64,000 nt of DNA from Limanda limanda (lineage: Eukaryota > Chordata > Actinopteri > Pleuronectiformes > Pleuronectidae). Both the position numbers and the translations under genes were made by a program. Where the stretch lies: contig NC_083638.1 of the NCBI RefSeq assembly GCF_963576545.1, forward strand, positions 27,510,900 through 27,574,899, written 5' to 3'. Below, piece by piece: positions 1 through 10,847 of the stretch; within the stretch, counting starts at the first letter, position 1, and every line of letters starts with the position of its first letter. Below the pieces are notes generated by a model. That model ran no database searches. It was not told the origin of the DNA and saw only the letters and a program-made list of their open reading frames with translations.

Positions 1-79
1 TGCTTGTACATGATATACTTAGGAACTAAACTCTGTCCTTCCTGTCACTGATTGGCTGATGTGTGTCTCATGTATGCAG

Positions 80-222
80 GCTACATGGAGGAGGACCACT
101 CATACAGCCGGAGGAGCTGGGAGCACTACCAGAGGGAAGTGCTGCATGAGCTTGGCCGCAATGGGGAAGTTGGCCGTGAGGATGATGAGGATGACGATGG
201 AGACCAACTTCATTCTGATTGA
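80..222 (+). CDS. slc7a6os: C-terminal coding exon of slc7a6os (Iwr1-like RNA polymerase II import factor), partial
   Basis: An acceptor AG at 78-79 opens an exon that completes one codon and then encodes 46 residues before a TGA at 220-222. The peptide contains SYSRRSWEHYQREVLHELG, an acidic run (REDDEDDDGD) and ends in HSD. Remembered vertebrate SLC7A6OS proteins end similarly: a serine/arginine stretch, an aromatic-basic segment, then an acidic tail closing with DSD. Known family role: SLC7A6OS is the counterpart of yeast Iwr1, which helps import RNA polymerase II into the nucleus. Context supports the name, since in vertebrates this gene sits tail-to-tail with slc7a6, the next gene here. 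The rest of the gene lies left of the window. Identity rests on a short tail plus synteny, so it is probable, not certain. Confidence 0.68.
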
Positions 223-1045
223 TCTAACCACTAACCTGCACCTTTTCAGTGGATCTTCCCAAAGCCCTCTCCACACATAATGCCATACTCCACAGATGTC
301 TGTGTAGATGAGAGTCGAGGGAAACACCGATGCTTAAGTGGCACAGAATATGATGGAAACATACCAGGAAAAAATCCTATCTCCTATTATGTGGGGTACT
401 CATCAGATTTTATTATTGCGTTCCTAATTTCTGGTAAAATTGGCTCCAACATCCTTTTAATACATGCTATATTTTCAAAGACTTCAGTTTTTATGTGCCA
501 AAGTATTATAATGTAACTGAGCCTCAAAGATCCTAAACAAAAATACAAATTTCACGCATCACATACAGTATATCTGACGCATCTCTTTACTACACAGATT
601 CTGGAGGGGTTGCTGTTATTTCCAAAAGGTCCAGCGTCTTATTTTTTTTTTTACTGTGGTGGAGTGAAGTTTGCGTGTGTGTGTTTGTTCAAAGTGGATG
701 TGTGTTAGAAATGTTGCACATTAGTGTGATATGCCTCGTATGCTTTGTGCCGTTAACAATTCTGTGAGCGACGTGTGTCGGGCAATGTGTGGTTGCAATT
801 TAGGGTGTTTGCATTTTTTTTCGCATGGTAGTGTGTGTACGTATAACTGTGCGTGTTAGATTTTTTGCATAATGTGGAAAGCGTGGTGCACCATATTTGT
901 TGTGGGTGTGTGTGAGATTGTTTAGTTCCTAATTTCCCGCTGAAATTCAGATTGTTTCTCTTGGATACTTGTTGACTTTCACTTTTGTAAATATGTAGAT
1001 GTGTATAAAAGGAAAGCTTTCAAAATAAACTTAAAACATGTCAGT
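223..1045 (+). other. slc7a6os: 3' UTR of the slc7a6os-like gene with polyadenylation signal
   Basis: No coding signal follows the stop at 222. The stretch is T/G-rich and ends with a canonical AATAAA at 1024-1029, followed by a TG-containing segment that would suit cleavage about 15-25 bases later. The exact cleavage site is inferred. Confidence 0.6.
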
Positions 1046-1182
1046 GTCAACTCTTTTTCCTGCATGATGTAAACACAAACTGGTGTACTTACAGAATGTA
1101 TTCATATTTCTGATATGCATATATAAGGCAGGCTAATCTAATCAAAACTTCCGTATGAAGAATAAATCAATCTCAGTGATTC

Positions 1183-1205
1183 ACCCTAACCCTAACCCTA
1201 ACCCT
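1183..1205. repeat. Short interstitial telomere-like tract (CCCTAA)n
   Basis: Just under four tandem CCCTAA units lie between the end of the slc7a6os 3' UTR and the hAT element. This is the vertebrate telomere hexamer, here interstitial and very short. Confidence 0.8.
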
Positions 1206-1948
1206 TCATTCTCATTATTGCTGGTGTAGTTGATGTATGGAGTTACTGTCCTGAGGCAATGCCATGTTCTTTCATTTTGAGGTAGTCCATTGAGAGGTGA
1301 ATGTGAACCAAATCTGGTCTGAAATGGTGATACTTGTTTTGAATTGTCATAACTCAGGAATACAATCTTAGAATCAGCTCATCTTGAAAACATTCCTTTC
1401 TTATCTATTAGAAGCTCGGCTACCCTGACCTGTCAGCAGCAGACAGGATGCCCTGAGGAGCAGATGGTGTTTGATTGATAATTAAAATTAAATTGACAGT
1501 CTATAAAACTGCACTGCAGGAAACCGCCTTTAATTTCCTACATTACTGCACGAGCTTCAATCTGCCCAATGTTCATACAGTGAAATATATCCATATAAAT
1601 GTTAGCAAAAGGTAATAAAAACTGGTTTATCAACAGACTGGATTCTGCAGACTAAACCCACCTCAGCCTTTTGACAAACTTTAACCGCAAACATAGGTCA
1701 CATGGTAGAAAAGCATATTTCCCGCATATATCAACTTCAGAGAAGGAGTATCTCTATCTCGCCACGTTGACAATTTTTGGATCTGCTTCAAAAGTCCTCC
1801 CCCACCACTCCAGAAACATACAAATACAAATGCAGATGAAAGCATAACCTTCGGTTGGAGGTAAAATGGCACCAAACTGACATTAAGGCAATGACATTAG
1901 TACGATGATCCAACATCTTCAGTTGGCAGCTTACAAAACATGTTCTTC
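1206..1948. other. Intergenic segment, no gene seen
   Basis: This spacer between the converging slc7a6os and slc7a6 genes has only short open frames without splice or family support. It may contain part of the slc7a6 3' UTR; no clear minus-strand AATAAA was found. Confidence 0.5.
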
Positions 1949-1956
1949 CCTTAGTT

Positions 1957-2455
1957 CAGGGGTGTCCAAACTCCGACCCGCGGGCCAACTGCGGCCAGCC
2001 ATCCATTTTTAATTGGCAAAAAAAAAAAATACTAAAAATTTTTGAAACTAACAATTTAGTAGCACTTAAATGGCACTTACTTATAGCACTTTGTAGTTTT
2101 GCTTTATGTTTGAAGAAATTGTTCTTTCTTTATTCTTGTTGTTTTGGGTTTGTACCCTCAGGGTTGAATGCAATTATTGTAAGTTGCTTCGGATACAAGC
2201 GTCAGCTAAATGAAATGTAATGTAATGTAACGGACTATCGCCCACTGTATTGCACTTCTCAGTTTAGACACTAGGTGGCGCCCAACTCACCCCTGACCTG
2301 CCAGTTGTCCCTCAGAACGCTGCCACGCCCCCCTGCCCTGGAGCACACTGTCAACAGTCAGCTCCAGGGCAGGGGGGCGTGGCAGCTTGAGTGTCCCAGT
2401 TCTTCGTATTTTTTTCAGAATGTGGCCCTCGGGATAAAAAGTTTGGACACCCCTG
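1957..2455. mobile_element. Non-autonomous hAT-type element with 8-bp TSD
   Basis: The ends are inverted copies: it opens with CAGGGGTGTCCAAACT and closes with AGTTTGGACACCCCTG. It is flanked by identical 8-bp direct repeats, CCTTAGTT at 1949-1956 and 2456-2463, the target-duplication length of hAT transposons. No transposase frame is present. Inside, 2170-2222 resembles a teleost retroposon tail ending in repeated AATGT, and 2319-2386 forms a perfect long hairpin. The copy therefore looks composite. Confidence 0.88.
2319..2386. repeat. Perfect 26-bp inverted repeat (hairpin) inside the hAT element
   Basis: Arms at 2319-2344 and 2361-2386 are exact reverse complements, separated by 16 bases. 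They are GC-rich (core CCACGCCCCCCTGCCC) in otherwise AT-rich DNA, so a very stable foldback is expected. Confidence 0.9.
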
Positions 2456-2463
2456 CCTTAGTT

Positions 2464-3040
2464 CATTCAGAAAGTGGACAGACGGTTAACAGTACTTAAA
2501 TCCTCAGGCGAGAACAATCACATATACCTCTCACAATATCTTTCAATTACAACGATCTAAATCCATTAAATAGAATCTACTTATGAGGTTGCTGTGGTCG
2601 TGTGCACAGACCTGTAAAATCTCACAGGCACAAGGCATTTGTATAACTATTACCTGTAAACCAATAGGACAGATAATCATAACGAAAGTCACTATACGTC
2701 ATCAAATAGTGTGATGAAGAAATCAAACTGTGTGTGACAGTACTCACAACATGAAATACGACACAGAGAACTGTGTGGACTGAGCGTTGAAATCCTTGCA
2801 GGTCCTTGAATTCCAAGAAATAAAACTGTGAGTGATCATGTGCATCTGTGGCAGCATTTTCAGTGTTGTAAACTAGTCAGTGAAATCGGAGAGCCTCAGA
2901 GTGGTGCACAGTCTGAAGCAATAATAAATGGTAGTCATAAATCCTTTTTCCACAGCAGAATCCCTGGCCAGTTCCCTCTGGTGACTGTCAGCTCTGAGGC
3001 AGCCGAGGCTGCTGGGTAAAGTTTTGAAACCCACTGGGTG
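2464..3040. other. Intergenic / probable slc7a6 3' UTR
   Basis: This segment lies directly downstream of the slc7a6 stop on the minus strand, so part of it should be its 3' UTR. No protein-coding frame or clear polyadenylation signal was recognised. Confidence 0.45.
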
Positions 3041-5801
3041 CTATTCACCTTTGTCGCTCTCTGTGAGCACGCAGTAGCAGGTGCGCTGGGTGAGGTGAGT
3101 CACAGAACCTGCACACACAGAATGAGACAGAGCACATATGGTCACATTATCATTCATGTATAACATACTCATTGATGAACGGTGCCAGTGAGACGACAAT
3201 GTGCCGGTCACCCTAGGGTGCTGGGTTGTGTGGTGAAACTCACGCAGCAGCTTGGTGATGATAGGTGGACGCTTGGACTCCGGTAAGTAGACTCCCATGA
3301 AGTAGACAGGGATTCCTGACAGGGCAATGGCGATGCCGATCAGAGAGTTGACGGTGTCGCTGTAAAGAGGCACGGCCACCAGGAAGATGGCACACATACA
3401 GAACACCACCGGGAACAATATAGACAGCTGTGGAGAGAAGAATGAAGACCGAGAATGTGAGCACTTTATTTACCGTATAATTTCTAAATCTGTGCAGGTT
3501 TTCCTCCTTAATTATATGTAATAATGTATATGGGGGTTTAATTTGTATTATCTTATAAAAGAAGTGGTGAATCATTTTATGATCAATATGAGGTTGAGAT
3601 GTTTATGTTGCAAAACAGTATTGAACCTCTCCACTATGATATCCTTTTTTATTCATGATGAGAGTATGGTTATTGATTATCACTTCAATTAAAATCCTGC
3701 ACACGCTCTCCTATTAGAACCCAGATAATTATATGAATGGCTGGAAGCTGCTCTCACCTTGAGAGGTCTGGGTCTGTCGGGCTCCTTCCAGCGGAGGTAG
3801 AGCTGCCCGGCGATGGACAGACCCATGAAGAACCAGTAGCTGAAGCTGTAGTAGTTGATGAGTTGGAAGACGTCCTCCACTGTCAGGTAGATCAGTGACA
3901 TGACACACTGGACATAGGGAGAAAAGCAGTGATGCACTTGTTAATGATACTATAAATATATATATATTACATATATATCCTATATATAGGACATAACTAT
4001 ATACGTAACTGATCCATGTTCATACATTGAAGATGAGAGCAGGGATCGGAGTGAATCTCTGGATGTGGATCATGGACAGAGTATTTGGAAGGTGGCCCTC
4101 ACGGGAGCCCACAAAGAACAACCTAGACACAATAAACAGAAATTAAAACAGAAAATATGCACCAGACAAAACAATAGTCTGTTGTAGATTAACCCCTTTG
4201 CCACTGTGTGTGTTTCCGTTTGTGTGTTCTACCTGGATGCGGCGATAATGGAGGCGTTGAGGCCTCCATAGCAGGACAGAGCCACAGCGATGGGGATGAT
4301 CCAGCTCATCACACCCAGTGTGTTATCTGCAAATGTCTGAACCAGACACATACACTGGTTTACTAGTTTCAGCTCTCACACACACACACACACACACAAA
4401 GGGGTCAAAGTGAAGTGTGCTTACCACTGCCACTGCGTCACTCGCCAGTATAGCACTAACATCCAGAACAGCATAGTAGGCCACATTGGTGAGGATGTAG
4501 ATGATGGTGACAATGGGCATCGAGATGGCGATCGCTAATGGCAGGTTCCTGCAGTGACAGGACACCGGATCAGTATCAAACTGATATGAGGAAAGTCAAA
4601 AGAGAGAAACAAGGATAAATCACCTTTCTGGGTTTTTGATCTCCTCTGTAACAAAGTTGAGGGTGTCCCAGCCCGAGTATGAGAAGAGGGCGGAGTAGAG
4701 CGCCAGTGCAATGTTCCCGGGATCTGTAGAGGATCCCTGAAAGGAGGACTCAAAGTTGGATGTGTAACCTAAGACACAGACACAACAATTAAAAGAACAG
4801 TAGGTGATGTTGTTATTGCATCCATATAAAGAAAGAGATGATGAAACATTGATATATGACAGTTCTACTGCTGTAGTTGAGTCCTCATGACTCCTCTGAA
4901 ACGTTCTGTTTCAGTCCCCACTTTTCTACAATGACAGCCCATGAAAACATGTTATGACTCATACTATGATGACCAGGGCTGAATACAGTTCATGCCAGTA
5001 GATATTTAACTACAGCCAATAAGTTATCAGAGCCATTCCTTTCATTTCTACCTGGGCTACAAATTATTTAAATTATTATTCTTCACATAACAGAATGTTG
5101 TGCACAAACACACCCTGGCACAGCTTGACGATGCCGGTGGCGATGATGACGATGAGGGCCGCCACCTTGGCGTAGGTGAAGACGTCTTGAACGCGGGTTC
5201 CCCACTTCACATAGGCAGAGTTGACGAATGTCAGTAGGCCTGTGGAGACAGTAATAGTAGTTAATGGGATCAGGTAGATCAGCAAGCAGCAGTGGATCAG
5301 GGTAGATCGAATGTACTCACACACGCACGCTGCAGCGAGGAGCCTGGACCCTACGTACGGTGGCTCACATGTCGGGAAGAGCGGCTGCACCAGGTAGTTT
5401 GCAAACGTTATGGCGATGACCGCCTGACTGGTGGGCTCAATGATCAACAAAGATGTCCACAAGCGAATAAACGCCAGAAAGCCGCCAAAGGACTCCAGGA
5501 TGTATGCATAGGATGCTCCTGATTTGGTGATGGTGGTGCCCAGCTCGGCGTAGCAGAGGGCCCCCACGACAGAAAACAGCCCTCCGATCACCCAGATGAC
5601 CAGGGACAGCCCGTATGAAGCGCTGTAGATCAGCACGCCCTTTGGGGAGACGAAGATTCCAGAGCCGATCATGTTTCCCACGATAAGGCTGACACCGTTG
5701 AGCAGCGAGATCTCCTTCTTCAGCTGCATGCTCTCTTGGGGGGCCTCCACAACATTGGAGGATTGGCCATTCATCCTCGTGGATTCCTCATGGTCGGCCA
5801 T
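3041..5801 (-). CDS. slc7a6: slc7a6, y+LAT2 amino-acid exchanger light chain (9 coding exons, 492 aa)
   Basis: Coding exons in transcript order: 5801-5321, 5239-5114, 4768-4624, 4548-4425, 4336-4233, 4122-4026, 3907-3758, 3427-3244, 3108-3041. All have GT-AG borders and sum to 493 codons including TAG. Known role: y+LAT light chains pair with SLC3A2 (4F2hc) at the basolateral plasma membrane and export cationic amino acids in exchange for neutral amino acids plus sodium. Visible features: APC-superfamily motif GSGIF at residues 46-50; a loop cysteine (about C145, in FPTCEPPY) positioned like the one bonded to 4F2hc; hydrophobic segments consistent with 12 TMs. [28 protein letters not shown] and the C-terminal CVLTESD favour SLC7A6 over its close paralogue SLC7A7. 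The start ATG has a purine at -3 and G at +4. Confidence 0.93.
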
Positions 5802-5865
5802 TGCGCCGTCGTCTCAGCGGAGAGAGGACAGGCCTGCTGTGGACAGTACGGGCCCTGGTCTCTTT
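5802..5865 (-). other. slc7a6: 5' leader part of slc7a6 coding exon 1 with upstream acceptor
   Basis: On the minus strand a run of T ending in AG (splice acceptor at 5867-5866) precedes a 64-base leader and the ATG at 5801. This implies at least one upstream non-coding exon. The acceptor is inferred from sequence only. Confidence 0.5.
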
Positions 5866-6390
5866 CTAAAAAAAACTCTGGAACAACCTGTTCAAGACAT
5901 TTGAAAGTCAGTGTTGATGCGTTAAAGATGGTGAGTCAGAAAACTATCTTTTATCTCTAATGTATCAAACACTGGTAAAAGGATGAGCAGGTAACAGAGG
6001 TGAACAGGTAGTGGGAGGAGAAACACAATGTGAGGTTATCTTTAGGGTAAGACTAGGCAGAGACCACACAACTTTCTTAAAGGATGTGGTAAGAGTCAGG
6101 AAGAACCCATTAAATGTTGATCACGATCTGCATCAGCATTGACCACTTTCTTTGACATTGCGAGATAGGGCGTCTCTCAATATGTTTCCACAGGGAATAT
6201 GCAGAGATCTTGATGAAAAGAAATCAGGCATACTTAGGGAACTGTTGGGTCTTGGCAGTGGTGTGGGCTTAATTCTAGTTTAAGAATATACTATAAAGCT
6301 GAGGCTGACTCAGCAGGTGGTAATGCTCAGTTACCAGTCACCCAATCCTGTCCATGCAAAACGTCAACAAAACCTTGCAACTGAAACATA

Positions 6391-6423
6391 AAAACATAGC
6401 ACAGTTAAACTGTGCTATGTTTT
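6391..6423. repeat. Perfect hairpin, 15-bp arms, 3-nt loop
   Basis: AAAACATAGCACAGT is followed after TAA by its exact reverse complement. It lies in the probable first intron of slc7a6. Confidence 0.88.
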
Positions 6424-6956
6424 AATCTCTTCAATTGAGTCAAACACATTTCAAGGTGATCGTGTCTCAAACTCACACAACAAACTAAATCCTGTAATAA
6501 CCTGAGATTGTTGAGAGAGGTCTCACAAGTGATGTCAGTCGGATCAAGTACCTCTCCTGCCATGACTTACGGTGAAAAAGAGAAATATAAGTAAAGTGGC
6601 ATCATGTCAGAGAACAGTGCGAACTATCTGCAGGCCGGAGAGGTGACATACGAGCAGAGGAAGGGCTGTGTGTGGAATGCAGGTGTGGAATGTCTAATTT
6701 ATACGTTAACAACATGAGTACAAACTGGACTAAGGGGCCACTTGACATCGTGTGCTGGGTCAACTTGCACATCTCAGTTCGACCAATCAGCATCTCTTCC
6801 TTATGTGCGTAACTCACCAGCAGGTGAATTATCTGATGACAACAGACCAATCAATAACTCAGACAATCTCACTGCTGTTTGAATTTGAATCTCATTAGTC
6901 AACTAAAACGCGTATAAAGACAGAGGAAACGCCCTGTACTGCGGCTGTTTGCCTAG

Positions 6957-6960
<4 letters not shown>

Positions 6961-7007
<47 letters not shown>

Positions 7008-7010
7008 GCA
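6961..7010. repeat. TG microsatellite
   Basis: Interrupted (TG)n tract, with one TTTG interruption, in the probable slc7a6 intron 1. The long open frames over it are artefacts of the repeat. Confidence 0.95.
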
Positions 7011-7629
7011 TGTGCACTTGTGTAAACGTGTGTGCTTTAGCCTGTATAACCTGTGAAACACTACACATCTCAGTAAACCATGTCTCACTTCCAGTGCTGG
7101 AACACAGGAGCAGCCAAGCGTGGATGTCTAACAAGTGTTTAATACCATTGCGCTGATATCCCTGATTTTACTTTGGCCTTGATTTTTGACCACCAACTTT
7201 CTCTCTCTCTCTGAGGTTTTTCTAATGCCGACCTACAAGTGGCCAAAAATAACCACAAGTGACAAAGGGAAGCAGAGTGTAATGTAGAGTAAATCATTGA
7301 CTAATGTTGAGAAGAGGTCCACTACTGTGCAGTGATGGTCTGAGATCGGCTTGAAGACAATCATTTATCTTAACTTTTACTCAATTAACCGATTGCCAGG
7401 AACTCAATCAACATTTACCTTTCAAGCAAATACGCTGTTTATCTTGTTTTGTTTTCATGGAATAACTTTGGAGCTTTCTTTGACTATTTTCTTAAAATGT
7501 ACAGACCAAACAACAAATCGATTAATGTCGAAACTAATCAGCAGATTCATCGATAACAAGACATAAAGATTCCTTTGATCTTTGACCACTGACACTGTCA
7601 CTGCATCAAAGGATTCATGGTCCATGTAT

Positions 7630-8175
7630 GTCCGCGATACAGAATATCGTGTTTTAATGGCGTGTTTTTAAACTTTGATGCCAAGCCACGGTCACACCGT
7701 GTGATGAAAAATCGATCTATGAGTTGGTTTGTTTCTCCATCTTGTTGTGATGACAATCATCTCAATTTGAAGTTGATCTGATGAAAGCCCCAGTACAAGT
7801 ACCTCAAAGTAAAAATGTGGAATATGGCCAAAATGGCCACTAAATGCAAAATAGCAGGCCCTCTGTTGCGTTTTTCCCATTTCACCTAAAGACTTTTTTG
7901 TTTGTCTGGTCATGATACACCTGTGTATCGATTTTTGTGAAGATCGGTCAATGTGAACATGTTCCGGGGGTCTCGGGGCGCCGTTGAACCATTTTGCCAC
8001 GCCCATTGTACATTTTCACCACTTTCTATCTTTCTGCAAATGTTGGTAATGATTTAACCATATTAAAGCCCTCAAAAAGCCAATTCATTTGCCTGAATAA
8101 TAATAATAATCCTTACAATTTCAGTAGGGCCTCACGTCTGTCAGTGCCTGTCCGTGCTCGGGCCCTAATAATATA
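7630..8175. repeat. Dispersed teleost repeat-like segment
   Basis: The segment contains phrases I recognise from many fish genomes (GTTCAACGGCGCCCCGAGAC on the minus strand, and a right end with TACAATTTCAGTAGGGCC running into CTCGGGCCCTAATAAT). Boundaries and class were not determined; no TSD was identified. Confidence 0.4.
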
Positions 8176-8449
8176 GACTGTCACGACGAAGAAAGGCACT
8201 GTATTGCTTCCAGGAGCCGGCGTTGTGTCACTTCCGCTTATCACTTTCAAAATAAAGTCTCAATTATGCCGTAGTGGAAAAAAGTTGCATTTCTCTTTCT
8301 TTGTCTCCAAATATTATAGTGTACATGTCAAGTCTAATTTCTGATGGATGACAAAAACAAAGTTTTAAGTGGAGAATAACCGGTTGGGGGGGATCAAGGG
8401 AGCGGCTCGATCCACAGCAATAACAAAGAGCACAAATCCAGATGTGCTG

Positions 8450-8990
8450 TTATCAGACCAAATCGAGATCAATGTTGTTACAGCGGTTATAACACATGTT
8501 AGGAGACGTTCCAGCTGACCGGCTGAGGACAGGTCCCAGCTTCTTCTTTGTTTTGATCCAGTCGGACCAGCCCCAGGGCTCCGGACAAATAACATGTCCA
8601 CCTCAGTATAAACACACACGGGCCATCACCGCCTCCTCACCGCCGGCTCTGCCTCGGCTCTCTGCGGGGTTTCAGCTCGCCTCAGCCGGTGCGGACGGAC
8701 GGGACTTCCCGGTCTTTGTCTACATTATCGGGACACACGGAGACGTGGTCCCGCTGCGGCAGAGAGCAGCTCCTCCTCGGGGGGCAAAACACATTTTGCG
8801 GTGGGTTTCATTCTGTCTCTGAGTGTTGTCTTACCTGAGCTGCTGGGTCCGTGTCCGTCCTCCTCCCGGGAGAGCGAGGGTTCACATCCACACACGGTCC
8901 GCAGACAGATGCTCCATCATCTGCTGCTGCTGCTGATAATGTTCGGAACACACGTCATGTGACGCTGCTGCGCCTATAGGAGCGTGGCGT
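8450..8990 (-). promoter_or_regulatory. slc7a6: CpG-rich block and probable non-coding first exon of slc7a6
   Basis: CpG dinucleotides are dense here compared with flanking AT-rich DNA. On the minus strand a consensus donor (CAGCTCAG then GTAAGA) ends a possible exon at 8835, and the next acceptor downstream is the one before the slc7a6 ATG. I infer the slc7a6 promoter and exon 1. The TSS cannot be fixed from sequence alone. Confidence 0.55.
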
Positions 8991-9168
8991 GACCTTACTA
9001 TATACAGTCTACGGGTGGGACATGCAACCGCGTGTGTGTGTGTGTGGATTATTTTCGGAACAGATGAGTTCCTCACTCATTGAAAATACATTTGGTCAGA
9101 CATTGAGACCCCAGCACATACAGCAACGAGGGTCAATGAAGGCATCGCTGTCTGAGGAGGCTTATAAG

Positions 9169-9184
9169 CGTGTGTGTGTGTGTG

Positions 9185-9282
<98 letters not shown>
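9169..9282. repeat. TG microsatellite, about 110 bp
   Basis: Long (TG)n with two CGTG interruptions. Frames on both strands across it are repeat artefacts. Confidence 0.96.
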
Positions 9283-9283
<1 letters not shown>

Positions 9284-10803
9284 GTAGGAAGTATATGTTG
9301 AATGTTTAAGAATGACTATAGAAGAAAAAGAAAAGCAAGAAAAGCTCAAAAGTTTTGGTATCATAAAAAGAACAGTAAGCACTTCATCCATATGCCTCCA
9401 ATGTATCAATATAATTAGGCCCTTCAGTCTGTTAACCTGATACTGACGGTGTCAAAGAGCAGACTTGTAATTAGAGGGGTCCTGTTAGGAGCCGATGGTG
9501 CAGAGAGGGCAGGCCCCTGGACAGTATGTGACATTGTTGGTACAGAAGTGTCAAAGATGGTTTAACACACACACGCACGCACACACATACTTCTATCTTA
9601 ATGAGGACACTCATTGGCATAATGCATTCTCTACCCCCTTACTCCTCACTCCATCAGGTCTACGCTCAAAACGGTGCTCACAAAGATACTTGTTCAAGTG
9701 CGCTCACACACACGCACACATGTGTCATAGGCAGTCATAAGTGATATGTGTAACAGAGTCCAATACACATTTATAGTATATAATTACACAAATTATGTGT
9801 TTAGGTCGCCATAATCGATATGTGGACTGTTTGAGAAATAACTTTTTGTTGTACTCTATGGCTGAGACGAACGTGACTTTTTGTTTGTACAATGTTCCAT
9901 ATTTAAGCCTCTCTTGTGTTTGTAGGTTTACTTGTTATCTTACAGTGTGTAGTACTATGCAAACATATTTCTATTGTTTAATTTGTGTAGAGGCTCAATT
10001 TGTAAACAATTGACTGGAGGATTTTGTTATCTGGTTCTTTCTGTCAGAGATGGCCTCCAAAGATATTCACGGTCCGACAATTCCTAATGAATCACAATGC
10101 TCACAATGCTTGTCTCCTCCGGTTACACAAAGACGTGACACACTGAAGTTCTGCAGGGAGGGTGACACAGCAATGTGCTGCACCGAGGTCATGAAGTACA
10201 GGAGACATTCACAGCCATACAGTTGATTGCATAGCAGACACAGAGCAAGTCTTCCACCTTAGGCCAACATGTACATTGCAGTAAAAGTCTTTGTCATAAT
10301 GATAAAGCCACACGCAACTACACATTGAGGAGGAGACAATAACGACTGGATTTATCACCAACAAGCTAATACAACCAGATCAGGGACTGCCACCTGCAGA
10401 TTCAGAAATACATCAGCAGCAATGATGTAGACTGTAGTGACATAAAGCTCCACATCTCCGGCCCTGGTTCCAGGTCGCCTTTATCTCACTTTGACCTTGC
10501 ATGCCTGCACTGGGTGGCACAATAGATACAAATTAAGTAGGAGACAAAATATAGACCATTTTTCTGAAGGACCCGAGCCAACCTGTTCCTAGGCGGCACT
10601 GATTCTTGAGGAGAAAAAGTTGGCACACGTTGCAGAGACGTTGAGAGTTTCAATGGTTGAACAGGCAACAAGTTTGTGAGGAGAGAAAAACAAACGTCAA
10701 ACCTCCAGGGAGGAAACACGCAGGCACAGATAAGGAGAGACGACAGAGCAGGAAGAAAGCAGGCCTTGAATGTGCTTACTGTGCAATGCTGCACACCCAC
10801 TCT

Positions 10804-10847
<44 letters not shown>

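Larger units (their letters stand above)
5866..8834 (-). other. Probable slc7a6 intron 1 with dispersed repeats
   Basis: This 3 kb stretch has no supportable coding exon. It holds a perfect hairpin (6391-6423), a TG microsatellite (6961-7010), and a segment at about 7630-8175 that resembles a common teleost dispersed repeat ending in GGGCCCTAATAAT. A consensus-like minus-strand donor near 6567 (ACC then GTAAGT) might mark an alternative first exon. Confidence 0.45.

Noticed and set aside
3041..5801. Naming the transporter slc7a7 (y+LAT1)
   Set aside because: Both paralogues are very similar, but [20 protein letters not shown] start, [19 protein letters not shown] and the CVLTE C-terminus fit SLC7A6 better, as does the neighbouring slc7a6os-like exon.
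8496..8822. 108-residue plus-strand frame in the CpG-rich block
   Set aside because: Open mainly because of high GC content. A minus-strand leader exon with a consensus donor explains the region better.
9077..9409. 110-residue His/Thr-rich frame on the minus strand
   Set aside because: Pure translation of the TG/CA microsatellite. The same applies to frames over 6961-7010, 20946-21338, 28308-28568, 33680-34278 and 36571-36920.
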